Source: Caballeronia sp. M1242 (GTDB taxonomy: Bacteria; Pseudomonadota; Gammaproteobacteria; Burkholderiales; Burkholderiaceae). Taken from it: DNA of 64,000 nucleotides. Every line of letters begins with the position of its first letter. The stretch's first letter is position 1. Shown piece after piece: positions 8,862-17,058 of this stretch. The stretch lies in contig NZ_CP071130.1 of the NCBI RefSeq assembly GCF_017220215.1, positions 186,001-250,000 on the forward strand. The letters run 5' to 3'. The position numbers and the translations under genes are program-made. The notes beneath the pieces were generated by a model that was not told the origin of the DNA, searched no databases, and was given only the letters and a program-made list of their open reading frames with translations.

Positions 8862-9295
8862 GCCCAGCCGCCTCGCATTGCGTCGAGATATTGCCGGACG
8901 GCAACGAGATCGCTGACATTGCCCGCGAGCATGCGTTCGAGCGCCGGCCGTCCGCCGAATGCGGGCGCGGTGTTCGGACGCTTGACCCAGGTGTCGGCGG
9001 CTTGCGGATCGGGCAGAAGGATTTGCAGCGCCTTGTAGATGCCGAGAATCAGCGACAGGCGTTCGAGCGTGTCGCGCCCGACGCGAGCGGCTTGCGGCGC
9101 GTTTTTCCACTTGAAGAAGGTCGACCGCCCGGGTTTGCCCAGCAGGACGATTTGCTCGTCGGCTGAGAGGGACCACGCTTCCGCGATCTTGAAGAAGGCG
9201 CGCAGGCCGGCAGCGGACAGGTCGCCGAGATCCGGCGCGGGACGCGGCGCCGGATGGCCGGCCGCCGAGGATGCGGCGCGTGCGGCGTGAGGCAT
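8858..9295 (-). CDS. Xre/MbcA/ParS-type antitoxin of the RES toxin
   Basis: A 145-residue antitoxin that should bind and block the RES toxin and repress its own promoter. An N-terminal helical Xre-like region (SAAGLRAFFKIAEAWSLSAD, then STFFKWKNAPQAARVG) is followed by the C-terminal MbcA/ParS region (LERLSLILGIYKALQILLPD and NTAPAFGGRPALERMLAG). The phrase beginning FGGRPALERML is characteristic of toxin-binding antitoxins of this class. The gene overlaps the toxin by four bases. The 60 bp upstream are AT-rich and contain a perfect 12-bp palindrome, the obvious candidate for autoregulation. Confidence 0.88.
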   Translation of the reverse strand: MPHAARAASSAAGHPAPRPAPDLGDLSAAGLRAFFKIAEAWSLSADEQIVLLGKPGRSTFFKWKNAPQAARVGRDTLERLSLILGIYKALQILLPDPQAADTWVKRPNTAPAFGGRPALERMLAGNVSDLVAVRQYLDAMRGGWA

Positions 9296-9333
9296 GTCGT
9301 TAAGTCTCCAAAGGAACCTTTAACGCATGTTAG

Positions 9334-9345
9334 TCCATATATGGA
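9334..9345. promoter_or_regulatory. Perfect palindrome upstream of the antitoxin gene, candidate operator
   Basis: TCCATATATGGA is a perfect 12-bp palindrome 39 bp upstream of the antitoxin ATG, inside an unusually AT-rich stretch. On the minus strand a TATAAA-like element is adjacent. This fits an operator bound by the antitoxin. It is inference from position and symmetry. Confidence 0.5.
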
Positions 9346-9387
9346 TTTATACAAGCTAAATCTAACTTTCACGCGCCGTTCGTGCGG

Positions 9388-9657
9388 TTAGTCATCGTCG
9401 TCGGCGGGACCGTAGTAACGGCCGGGTGTATGCGTTTGAAGCGCATCCGCGATATCGGACGGCGTGCAATCGGCCCGTAACACGCGCCGCTGCACGCGCG
9501 GATCGCTCTTTAGCGTCCATTCGACGGTACGATACGGCTCGCCCCAGGGCGGCTCGATGGGCGCGGACAGGCGGCAGCGGCTCAACTTGAGCGCCGTATG
9601 GCGGCGCATGGCGCGGGCGAGGTTGGCGAAAGGGCGCGCGGCGGGGTTGGCGGACAT
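9388..9657 (-). CDS. Small hypothetical protein with an acidic tail
   Basis: An 89-residue protein that I do not recognise. The start chosen is the ATG at 9657 (MSANPAARPFANLARAMRRH), preceded by GAGGAA at good distance; an upstream in-frame start would add 18 residues with no support. The N-terminal half is basic. The middle contains WGEPYRTVEWTLKSDPRVQR and the C terminus ends in PADDDD. No membrane segment or known motif is visible. It is next to the toxin-antitoxin pair but has its own ribosome-binding site. Confidence 0.6.
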   Translation of the reverse strand: MSANPAARPFANLARAMRRHTALKLSRCRLSAPIEPPWGEPYRTVEWTLKSDPRVQRRVLRADCTPSDIADALQTHTPGRYYGPADDDD

Positions 9658-9921
9658 GGCACATTCCTCACGTGGATGCCCGGCTGTGGGCGGCCGGGCG
9701 TGATCGCGCATCGAGTGTGTGCGCCGACAATTAAGCCCGGCTTAATCCGGATCCGCCGCGTGTGATATGCGGCAAAACGCCGCTCCTCGCGCGTTCTGCA
9801 ATGCGCTGCTTCTCCGGTCAATAGTCCCTTCGGCATTTTCGCCACGCGGTGCATCGCCTGTTTGCCGGCCCGTCGCATTACTGTATATTCGTACAGCTTG
9901 TCTGCAACAAGGAGCTTGCCG

Positions 9922-10152
9922 ATGATCTCCCGCAATGATTCGCTCGAAGCTGCCGCGCTCGAACGCTTCATGCGCGCAAGCCGCGCCGTGGACGCCGCCT
10001 TCGACGCCACGCGAGGCGAGCCGCAGTTTGAAGAGGGCACGCAGTCCGTCGCGCGGTCGCTCGCGCGCCTCGACGCCGCGCTACGCGAACTGGAAACCTC
10101 CGAACGCACGCTCGACGCAATCCTGGCGCGCAGCGCGCGTCGGGGTCACTGA
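9922..10152 (+). CDS. Small helical hypothetical protein
   Basis: A 76-residue protein, start MISRNDSLEAAALERFMRAS at an ATG preceded by AAGGAG. Nearly all of it is predicted helix with regular hydrophobic spacing (ARSLARLDAALRELETSERT), suggesting a short coiled coil. A TATATTCG element about 35 bp upstream may be part of its promoter. No known family is recognised. The next gene starts 21 bp downstream on the same strand. Confidence 0.6.
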   Translation: MISRNDSLEAAALERFMRASRAVDAAFDATRGEPQFEEGTQSVARSLARLDAALRELETSERTLDAILARSARRGH

Positions 10153-10173
10153 GGTGCATCTAATACTCAACCG

Positions 10174-10503
10174 ATGGAGCGCAACGAATTGAAACTCGCA
10201 TTCCTGACGGTGGCTTTCGTGCTCGGAACGTCGCCGGTCGTGGCGGCGCAGCGGTACACGGAAGTCTGGAATCCGCCGGAAGCGAAGTCGCAATCGGCTA
10301 AGAGCAAGGCGAAGACGCACGCCGCATCGCGGACGGTCGCGAAGAAGAAGGCCCGAAGCGTGGCGGCGGTCAAGCAGATCGCCGACAAAGCTGCCATCGA
10401 GGCACCGACGGTCGCGCCGCGCGCGAAGGCTGCGTCGCCCCGACAGACGGAGCCTGTCATTCCCCGCAAGATCGAGCCGAACGGCCAGGTCATGCAGGTT
10501 TGA
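10174..10503 (+). CDS. Small secreted lysine/alanine-rich protein
   Basis: A 109-residue protein with an N-terminal signal peptide (LKLAFLTVAFVLGTSPVVAA, cleavage likely after the VAA). The mature part is low-complexity and basic, rich in Lys, Ala and Ser (AKSKAKTHAASRTVAKKKAR). No catalytic motif is visible. It follows the 9922 gene by 21 bp and is closed by a clear terminator at 10522, so the two may form a short operon. Function unknown. Confidence 0.6.
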   Translation: MERNELKLAFLTVAFVLGTSPVVAAQRYTEVWNPPEAKSQSAKSKAKTHAASRTVAKKKARSVAAVKQIADKAAIEAPTVAPRAKAASPRQTEPVIPRKIEPNGQVMQV

Positions 10504-10521
10504 ACCACACTGCATCAAACG

Positions 10522-10555
10522 AAGAAGGGCGCTCGGTCGAGCGCCCTTCTTTTTT
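10522..10555 (+). terminator. Rho-independent terminator
   Basis: AGAAGGGCGCTC pairs with GAGCGCCCTTCT around GGTC and is followed by a run of T. It ends the operon of small genes at 9922-10503. Confidence 0.85.
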
Positions 10556-10593
10556 GCAGCGAGGCGGCGGACGCTTGCGGCGCCCGCCCGATG

Positions 10594-10752
10594 TCATATG
10601 CGGCCCATCAACAACAGAACGATCACGACGATCAACACGACGCCGAGAATTCCGCTGGGTCCGTAGCCCCAGCTTCGGCTGTGCGGCCAGGACGGAATGG
10701 CGCCGATCAACAGCAGAATCAGGATGATGAGCAGGATGGTTCCGATCGTCAT
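10594..10752 (-). CDS. DUF3309 small hydrophobic protein
   Basis: A 52-residue protein, MTIGTILLIILILLLIGAIP with two membrane segments (about 4-19 and 34-49) around a polar WPHSRSWGYGPSG loop. This layout matches the DUF3309 family, common in proteobacteria and of unknown function. The start at 10752 has a good AAGGAG ribosome-binding site; an upstream in-frame start has none. Confidence 0.75.
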   Translation of the reverse strand: MTIGTILLIILILLLIGAIPSWPHSRSWGYGPSGILGVVLIVVIVLLLMGRI

Positions 10753-11033
10753 TTGACTTCTCCTTATAAAAGACCGCGCGACCATCCGGCTCGACGTGCA
10801 CCTCCCAACCCGCTACACGTCTTAGCGCAGCGGCATCCAAGCCGCTGGCCGTCCGGCGTTGCGATCGACAAGGAGCAAAAAGCAAGGCCCGTGCCGACGT
10901 CGGCGCGGGCGCGGCAGCAAGGCGCCGCACGCGTACGCAAGGCTGCGTGCGACGATGCCGATTGTCAAAATGAAAGACGGGGTATCGGCGCGCGCAAAAT
11001 TTTCAAAGCGAAACGCGCGCGCCCGGCCGTGCG

Positions 11034-12617
11034 TCAGAACAGTCCGCGGAATGCCCAGAAGAGCGCGCCGGCCAGCGCGATCGAAACGGGCAGCGTGAGC
11101 AGCCAAGCGAGCGCCAAACTGCGGACGGTTCGCCATTGCAGTCCGGAGCCGTTGGCGGCCATCGTGCCCGCGACGCCCGACGACAGCACATGCGTCGTGC
11201 TGACGGGCAGGCCGTAGACGTCGGCGGCGCCGATGGTCAGCATCGCGACGAGTTCTGCCGACGCGCCTTGCCCATACGTCAGGTGCGTCTTGCCGATGCG
11301 TTCGCCCACCGTCACGACGATGCGCTTCCAGCCGACCATCGTCCCGAGTCCGAGCGCCACGGCGACCGCTACTTTCACCCACGTCGGAATGAACTTCGTC
11401 GCGTGATCGAGCTGATGCTTGTAGTTGTCGAGCACGGCGACGTCGGCAGGCGCGAACGCGGGCGACTTCTGCTTCTCCATCACGCGCAGGGCTTCGGACG
11501 CGATGTACATCTCGTTTCGCACGTTGCGGACGTTGCCTTGCGGCACGGAGGCGATCGTCTCGCTGGGGCGGATCTGCGATTCGATCGAACCGATCAGCGC
11601 CTTCAACGAGGCGATGGTGTCGGGCGCGAGCGTCTTCGTCTGCACGAACTTCTCGACTTGCGCGCGCGCGTCCGGCGCCGGGGACGCGCCGCCGTTATAT
11701 CGCTGGAGCACCTCGGTCGCGCTGTGGCTGACCGCGAGAAACGTCTGCGTCTCGGCAGGCGTCACCGCCTTGTTGAGCGCGTAGGCCGTGGGCACCGTGC
11801 CGATCAGAATGAGCATGATGAGGCCCATGCCCTTCTGGCCATCGTTGGAGCCGTGAGCGAACGACACGCCGGTACACGTCAAGATCAGCAAGCAACGAAT
11901 CCAGAACGGCGGCGGCGTGTTCTTCTTCGGCTCCTGGTAAAGCTCCGGCACACGCACGACGAGCTTCAGCACGTACAGCAGAAAGCCCGCGAGCACGAAA
12001 CCGACGAGCGGCGAGAACAGCAGCGACTTACCGACCGACACCGCCTGGCTCCAGTCGACGCCCGACGTGCCGTTGCTCCCGTGCAGCATCTGATTCATGA
12101 CGCCGACGCCGATGACCGAGCCGATCAGCGTATGCGAACTCGACGACGGCAGCCCGAGCGCCCACGTGCCGAGATTCCAGATGATCGCCGCGATCAGCAG
12201 CGCGAAGACCATCGCGAAGCCCTGCGAACTGCCGACGCCGATGATCAGTTCCACCGGCAGCAATTGAAGGATGCCGAACGCCACTGCGCCGCTCGAAATC
12301 AGCACGCCGATGAAGTTCCACGCGCCGGACCACACGACGGCCAGATTCGGCGTCAGCGAGTGCGTGTAGATGACGGTCGCGACGGCGTTGGCCGTATCGT
12401 GGAAGCCGTTCACGAACTCGAAGCCGAGCGCGATGACCAGCGCGACGCCGAGCAGAAGGTAGGGAAACACCGACGATTCGCGCACCGGCGCGAGATCCTC
12501 GAACAGGTGCAGGATGCAATACACGACGCCCGCTCCGATGGCGAGCAAGAACAACAGAAACGCGAAGCGTTGCCCTGGCGTGCGGCCTTGCGTTTGCGGA
12601 AAGACAATCTGGTTCAT
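11034..12617 (-). CDS. Inorganic phosphate transporter, PiT family
   Basis: A low-affinity, proton-coupled transporter for phosphate or metal-phosphate in the inner membrane. The protein has 527 residues with ten or more membrane segments. The N-terminal repeat shows FEFVNGFHDTANAVATVIYT, the PiT signature, and the C-terminal repeat shows GAADVYGLPVSTTHVLSSG. A hydrophilic region lies between them. The start is the ATG at 12617 (MNQIVFPQ), with the sequence before it unlikely to be translated. It is transcribed alone, divergent from modE. No PhoU-like pit accessory gene is next to it. Confidence 0.9.
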   Translation of the reverse strand: MNQIVFPQTQGRTPGQRFAFLLFLLAIGAGVVYCILHLFEDLAPVRESSVFPYLLLGVALVIALGFEFVNGFHDTANAVATVIYTHSLTPNLAVVWSGAWNFIGVLISSGAVAFGILQLLPVELIIGVGSSQGFAMVFALLIAAIIWNLGTWALGLPSSSSHTLIGSVIGVGVMNQMLHGSNGTSGVDWSQAVSVGKSLLFSPLVGFVLAGFLLYVLKLVVRVPELYQEPKKNTPPPFWIRCLLILTCTGVSFAHGSNDGQKGMGLIMLILIGTVPTAYALNKAVTPAETQTFLAVSHSATEVLQRYNGGASPAPDARAQVEKFVQTKTLAPDTIASLKALIGSIESQIRPSETIASVPQGNVRNVRNEMYIASEALRVMEKQKSPAFAPADVAVLDNYKHQLDHATKFIPTWVKVAVAVALGLGTMVGWKRIVVTVGERIGKTHLTYGQGASAELVAMLTIGAADVYGLPVSTTHVLSSGVAGTMAANGSGLQWRTVRSLALAWLLTLPVSIALAGALFWAFRGLF

Positions 12618-12843
12618 GGCGCGTCCTTGAGGCGAGGAACTCCGGCAATGTCGAAGCAATAGGCCGGCGAGGGGAAAAGGTCATGTTTCATGGCGCGCGT
12701 GTCGTTTTCATGACTCTCGGAACAATTCCTATTTCCTCTGATGTGTCGCTTCGGGAACGTCTATGAGCACCCGCTTGGCCGCCAAGGGCGTCGATATAAT
12801 TCGGCGGCACGTTTCGCGTATTCCGTCACTCGAGAGGCGACCG

Positions 12844-13668
12844 ATGACCAAGGACACACCGCCCGCCGTCCCCGAACCGCTCGAGTTCGGCGGCTCGGTC
12901 TGGGTGAAAAGCGGTGGCGAAACGCTCGGCGGCGCGGCACGCATCGCGCTGCTGGCCGCGATTCGCGATACCGGATCGATCACCTCGGCCGCAAAACGCG
13001 TCGGCATGAGCTACAAGGCGGCGTGGGACGCCGTGGATACGATGAACAACCTCGCGGGCGAGCCGCTCGTGGCCAGCGCGACCGGCGGCCGGGGCGGCGG
13101 CGGAACGAGACTGACTGCGTCGGCGCTGCGGCTCATCGACACGTATCACGCGGTCGAGCGCGAGCATCGCAAGTTTCTTGAACACGTGGGCGAGGCCATC
13201 GAAGGCTTCGACCGCGATTGGCGGCTTATCGGGAGATTGGGGATGAGAACGAGTGCGCGGAACCAGCTGGCCGGCAAGATCACGAAAATCACGCGCGGCG
13301 CGGTGAATGACGAAGTGGAACTCGGCTTACCGGGCGGTCAGACCATCGTCGCGGTCGTCACGCATGAGAGCACGGAGGCGCTCGGCCTTCAGCAGGGCAG
13401 CGACGCGTTCGCGCTCATCAAGGCGTCGTGGGTAATGCTGATGGTAGACGCGCCCGCTAAGCTGTCGGCGCGCAACCAGTTGCGTGGGACCATTGCCAGC
13501 GTGACGCGCGGCGCGGTCAACGCCGAAGTCACGCTCTCGCTCGACGAGTCGACGACCGTCACCGCGATCATCACGAACCAGAGCGCGGAGACGCTTGGGC
13601 TGGCCGAGGGCCAGAAGGCTGTCGCCGTCGTCAAGGCGTCGAGCGTGATCATCGGCGTGAACGACTGA
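12844..13668 (+). CDS. modE: Molybdate-responsive regulator ModE
   Basis: A 274-residue regulator that binds molybdate and controls molybdate uptake and molybdoenzyme genes. The N-terminal winged helix-turn-helix (about 25-110) includes SITSAAKRVGMSYKAAWDAV. Two molybdate-binding TOBE/Mop domains follow, beginning SARNQLAGKITKITRGAVN (about 137) and SARNQLRGTIASVTRGAVN (about 208). Both halves are complete, as in full-length E. coli ModE. The ATG at 12844 is preceded by GAGAGG; a longer start at 12763 is less likely. No modABC operon is in the window. It is convergent with the PAP2 gene, with 16 bp between stops. Confidence 0.92.
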   Translation: MTKDTPPAVPEPLEFGGSVWVKSGGETLGGAARIALLAAIRDTGSITSAAKRVGMSYKAAWDAVDTMNNLAGEPLVASATGGRGGGGTRLTASALRLIDTYHAVEREHRKFLEHVGEAIEGFDRDWRLIGRLGMRTSARNQLAGKITKITRGAVNDEVELGLPGGQTIVAVVTHESTEALGLQQGSDAFALIKASWVMLMVDAPAKLSARNQLRGTIASVTRGAVNAEVTLSLDESTTVTAIITNQSAETLGLAEGQKAVAVVKASSVIIGVND

Positions 13669-13684
13669 CGCGTTCTCCGTTGCT

Positions 13685-14374
13685 TTACGCGGCGGCGGGC
13701 TCGCGCGGCGCTTGGGAGTCGGCGCGCCGGTCCGGCACGCGATAGATCTTCGCCTTCCAGCGCGCCCGAACGTACGGGCGCTCGTGGCCCGATAATCCGA
13801 GCGCAATCTCGGTGATCCAGTGCTGCGTCGGCACCGGGACGCCATGCAGCGCGACGACGACCGCGCCGAGGCTTGCCACCACGGGCGTCGGCGATAGCTT
13901 GCCGGCTTCCGCTTTCCACGCGATGCTCACGAACGCGATCGCCACCGCGCCGCCGAGCGCGCAGCCCGCGACGACTTCCGATACCGAATGCGCGTGGACC
14001 ACCACGCGCGACCCGCCGATCAGCGCGCCCAGCAGCAGACCGACGCCGACGCCGCCCGCGCGCAACGGGCCGCGTGCCGGCAGCAGCGCGACAAAGAGCG
14101 CCACGGGAAGCACCGCGGTCGCCATGTAAGCGTGGCCGCTGATACCCGTGAAGTCGATAATGCGCACGCCGATTCCCCAGCCGATGAACGCGATCTTGCT
14201 CAGCGCGACGCATGCGCTGCCCGCGCCGAGCAGCGCGAGCCATTCGAGCGTGTACTTCCAGCGATAACCCAGCGCGAGCCACGCGGCAGCGGCGAGCCCG
14301 ACCGGCAGCATGACGCCGACGCTGCCGAGGGCGGTAATGCTCAACCAGAGCGAAACGGGAATTTCGACGTTCAT
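13685..14374 (-). CDS. PAP2-superfamily membrane phosphatase
   Basis: A roughly 229-residue membrane protein with about six hydrophobic segments. The PAP2 signatures are visible as ISGHAYMATAVLPVAL and, further on, SRVVVHAHSVSEVVAG, which supply the catalytic His, Arg and His residues used to remove phosphate from lipid phosphates such as phosphatidate or undecaprenyl diphosphate. The start was placed at the ATG read from 14374 (MNVEIPVSLW); a GTG at 14482 would add a 36-residue polar and leucine-rich extension of doubtful value. The soluble C-terminal tail is basic. Its exact lipid substrate is unknown. Confidence 0.78.
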   Translation of the reverse strand: MNVEIPVSLWLSITALGSVGVMLPVGLAAAAWLALGYRWKYTLEWLALLGAGSACVALSKIAFIGWGIGVRIIDFTGISGHAYMATAVLPVALFVALLPARGPLRAGGVGVGLLLGALIGGSRVVVHAHSVSEVVAGCALGGAVAIAFVSIAWKAEAGKLSPTPVVASLGAVVVALHGVPVPTQHWITEIALGLSGHERPYVRARWKAKIYRVPDRRADSQAPREPAAA

Positions 14375-14660
14375 CAGGAGCAATAGGAATAGCAGTTGCT
14401 GCGTTGCGGCAGCGGTTACGCCGGTAAGCGGGTTGGAGCAGCAGTATACCGGTTGGGAGGAAGACGAATTTTTGGCCGTCACTTAGCCAACAAATTCGCC
14501 CAATTCTCTTCAACTTCTTTCTTCTGCCGTCAAGGCCGCACATTACGACGATGCACCGAGGCGTGCGAATGAGCGCATCATCCTAATTAGTGGTATTGTG
14601 CACTGCAACACGACGCGTCAAGCGCGCGTATTTGAAACACGCTTTAGGAGAACCAGCCGA

Positions 14661-15821
14661 ATGTCGAAGAGCCTTACCAAACTCTGGTTGCGTGGCTTGA
14701 GACGCCTGGTCGCAGTTCAAGTCGAAGGCATCCGCCCGCCGAAGTCGCGCCCGGCTGCGAAGCCCGCGCGTTCGAAAACGGTACGATCGAAGCTCAAGTC
14801 GGGCGCCGCCTCGAAGGCCGCGGCTTTCGCGCCCGCTGCTCGTCGCCCCGAAACGCGCGAGTCCCGCGTGCGGCCGCGTGCGTCCGCATGGGCGCGCGGC
14901 AAGTGGGATCGCTCGTATCATTCCGCCCCGCCGACTGCCGGCCGGTTCGTCAACCACCTTTCCTACGCGTTGTACGTGCCGCCGAGAACCGGCCTCGGCC
15001 GCATGCCCGTCGTCGTGATGCTCCACGGCTGCAAGCAAAGCGCCGACGACTTCGCGCAAGGTACGCGAATGAATCTCCTCGCGGACAAATACGGCTTCGC
15101 GGTCCTATACCCGGAGCAGTCGAAGCACGACCATCCGCATCGCTGCTGGCGCTGGTACGACGATTCCGACAGCGGCGGCGGCGGCGAGGCGGCGTCGATC
15201 GTATCGCTCATTCGCGCGACGGTCGCCGAGCACCATTTCGATCCCGAACGCGTCTATCTCGCGGGCATGTCGGCGGGCGCCGGACTTGCGGCGCTGCTCG
15301 CCGTCCGCTATCCGGATTTGTTCGCGGCGGTCGGGCTGCATTCCGGCGTGGTTTTCGGCGAGGCGAACTCGGCGATCGGCGCGATGGACGTCATGCGTCG
15401 CGCAAGCCGCACCGACCCGGTGACGCTGATCGACGCCGCGCTCGACGTGCGCGACTATCCGGGCATGCCGGCAGTCATCATCCACGGCGAACTGGATTCG
15501 GTGGTGTCCGCCGAGAACGCCGAGCAACTGACGCAGCAGTTCCTTCGGCTGAACGGCTTCATCGACGCAGCGGGCAAGCCGCGCGCGGGCGAAGTGCGGG
15601 AGGAAACGCATGCCGACGGCGTCGTGCGCGACTTTTTCAAGAACGGGCGACGTGTCGTGAAGACGTCGATCGTGCGCGGACTCGGGCATGCGTGGGCGGG
15701 CGGCGACGACACCGTGGCCTTCCATTCGTCCAAAGGGCCGGATTCGTCTGCGGTGCTGTGGGAGTTCTTCAAGCATCAGCGCCGCTCCAGCGAGGCCGCG
15801 CGCGCGGCGTTCGTCGCTTAA
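14661..15821 (+). CDS. PHB-depolymerase family esterase
   Basis: A 386-residue alpha/beta hydrolase of the polyhydroxybutyrate depolymerase / LpqC family. A basic, alanine-rich leader (about residues 1-85) precedes the catalytic domain. Visible elements are the oxyanion region MPVVVMLHGCKQSADDF, the nucleophile elbow YLAGMSAGAGLAALLA with serine in G-x-S-x-G, an aspartate in IIHGELDSVVS, and a histidine in GLGHAWAGGDD. The ATG at 14661 follows TTAGGAG. It could act on intracellular PHB or on other esters. PHB storage is normal in this group, so the PHB role is plausible but not shown. Confidence 0.82.
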   Translation: MSKSLTKLWLRGLRRLVAVQVEGIRPPKSRPAAKPARSKTVRSKLKSGAASKAAAFAPAARRPETRESRVRPRASAWARGKWDRSYHSAPPTAGRFVNHLSYALYVPPRTGLGRMPVVVMLHGCKQSADDFAQGTRMNLLADKYGFAVLYPEQSKHDHPHRCWRWYDDSDSGGGGEAASIVSLIRATVAEHHFDPERVYLAGMSAGAGLAALLAVRYPDLFAAVGLHSGVVFGEANSAIGAMDVMRRASRTDPVTLIDAALDVRDYPGMPAVIIHGELDSVVSAENAEQLTQQFLRLNGFIDAAGKPRAGEVREETHADGVVRDFFKNGRRVVKTSIVRGLGHAWAGGDDTVAFHSSKGPDSSAVLWEFFKHQRRSSEAARAAFVA

Positions 15822-15907
15822 ACGCGGCGGCTCTGTTTCAGGTGTTGCAATTTCGTCTTTAGTATCAGCGTTCTAGCGGTAAATGCTGGCGCTGGCTCAG
15901 GGATTAC

Positions 15908-15927
15908 CCTATAATCACGCTTATAGG
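15908..15927. promoter_or_regulatory. Dyad with TATAAT box upstream of the DUF3563 gene
   Basis: CCTATAA and TTATAGG form a 7-bp inverted repeat with a 6-base gap. The left arm contains the core of a TATAAT -10 element (15909-15914). It lies 31 bp before the DUF3563 start. This looks like a promoter whose -10 region is also a binding site. Confidence 0.5.
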
Positions 15928-15957
15928 TAGTTACCCCAGTATCCAGCGAGGCCAATC

Positions 15958-16131
15958 ATGTTCCTGCTTTCCCGTATTTTCCTGTTCCTGACCAAGACCG
16001 CTGAAGAGCGTGACCGCGAGCGTGACGACGCGTACCTCGCTGAAGCCACCGACATCTATGATCTCGAATATCGCATGAAGAAGTTGGACCAGCGTGCCGC
16101 AGCACGTCATCCGTCGTGGATGGCGAACTGA
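15958..16131 (+). CDS. DUF3563 small protein
   Basis: A 57-residue protein beginning MFLLSRIFLFLTKTAEERDR and continuing with a charged helix that ends HPSWMAN. The short hydrophobic start followed by a charged TxAEERDRERDDAYL segment is the DUF3563 pattern, common in Burkholderiaceae and of unknown function. It has its own promoter-like dyad upstream and a strong terminator downstream, so it is a single-gene unit. Confidence 0.8.
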   Translation: MFLLSRIFLFLTKTAEERDRERDDAYLAEATDIYDLEYRMKKLDQRAAARHPSWMAN

Positions 16132-16163
16132 GTCGTCCCTCGGCGCGAGCTTGAGTCGATGCG

Positions 16164-16191
16164 AAAAAGCCGGCAGTCAGCCGGCTTTTTT
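16164..16191 (+). terminator. Rho-independent terminator after the DUF3563 gene
   Basis: AAAAAGCCGGC pairs with GCCGGCTTTTT and ends in a T run. The A run on the other strand means it may also serve the convergent BPSS1780-family gene. Confidence 0.85.
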
Positions 16192-16222
16192 GTTGTCTGA
16201 TCGCCGCATTCGCGCGGCGCCG

Positions 16223-17044
16223 TCAGCGTCCCGAGGCGCCGGACGTGTTCGGCAGGTCCGGCGCATCCGGCGTCTGCACGCCGAAGCAGCCGCGATACGT
16301 CGCGTAGAACGAGCAGTACAGCGCGGTGGTCACGAGAATCGACGCCGGCATCAGCACCGCGAACGCCATCTCCTGTCCGACGCCGAGCGCCTGCATCAGC
16401 GCGGTCAGGCCGAAGGAAATAGCGAGCGCCACCGCGATCCATAGGACGCCGTACAGGATGAACGCGCCGCGATTGCGCCAGCAAGAAACGAGGCTGAAGA
16501 ACAGCGCTTTCGCGGTCGGAACCTCGTGCCATGCAATCAGAATCGGCGAGAACCAAAACAGCATGGCGACCGGCAGGTAGCACGCCATGGCCACCAGCAC
16601 CGCCAGCGGACTGAAGCCGGCCGCGACGGTCTCCGGGTCGCCGGACGGCGCGTTGCCCATCATCAGGTTGAGGAGCGCGCCGCCATCCACCAGGGCGGAG
16701 ATGCCGAAAATGCCCGCCATCGCGACGACATACAGCGCGCCCAGCACCAGCAAGCGGCGCGCGACCACACTTCCGTACGAGCGAAATCCGTCGACGAGGA
16801 TGGTCGGCCAGACGGGCTTGCCCGCGATGGTGTTCCGGCACGCGGCCATAAAACCCACGGCGACGCCGGGAATGAACAAGAGCGGCAGCAACGGACCGAC
16901 GAGCGGCACGCGCGAAATCAGCGTCATCACGAACAAATAGGCGAAGAACACCGTGAGGAACGCAAACGGGTTGCGGCGGAAGAGCCAGATGCCCTGGCGA
17001 AACCACACGTAGCCGGTTTTGGCGGGAACTTCGATGAGTCGCAT
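16223..17044 (-). CDS. BPSS1780-family integral membrane protein
   Basis: A 273-residue inner-membrane protein of a family typical of Burkholderia and relatives. It begins MRLIEVPAKTGYVWFRQGIW and continues LFRRNPFAF, the conserved start of the family. About six membrane segments follow (near 28-48, 52-68, 95-118, 145-165, 188-210 and 225-245). Function unknown. It follows the homoserine kinase gene by 14 bp on the same strand, in an operon with DUF2782 and thrB. This gene order is common in the group. Confidence 0.82.
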   Translation of the reverse strand: MRLIEVPAKTGYVWFRQGIWLFRRNPFAFLTVFFAYLFVMTLISRVPLVGPLLPLLFIPGVAVGFMAACRNTIAGKPVWPTILVDGFRSYGSVVARRLLVLGALYVVAMAGIFGISALVDGGALLNLMMGNAPSGDPETVAAGFSPLAVLVAMACYLPVAMLFWFSPILIAWHEVPTAKALFFSLVSCWRNRGAFILYGVLWIAVALAISFGLTALMQALGVGQEMAFAVLMPASILVTTALYCSFYATYRGCFGVQTPDAPDLPNTSGASGR

Positions 17045-17058
17045 GAGGAGTCGCTGAA

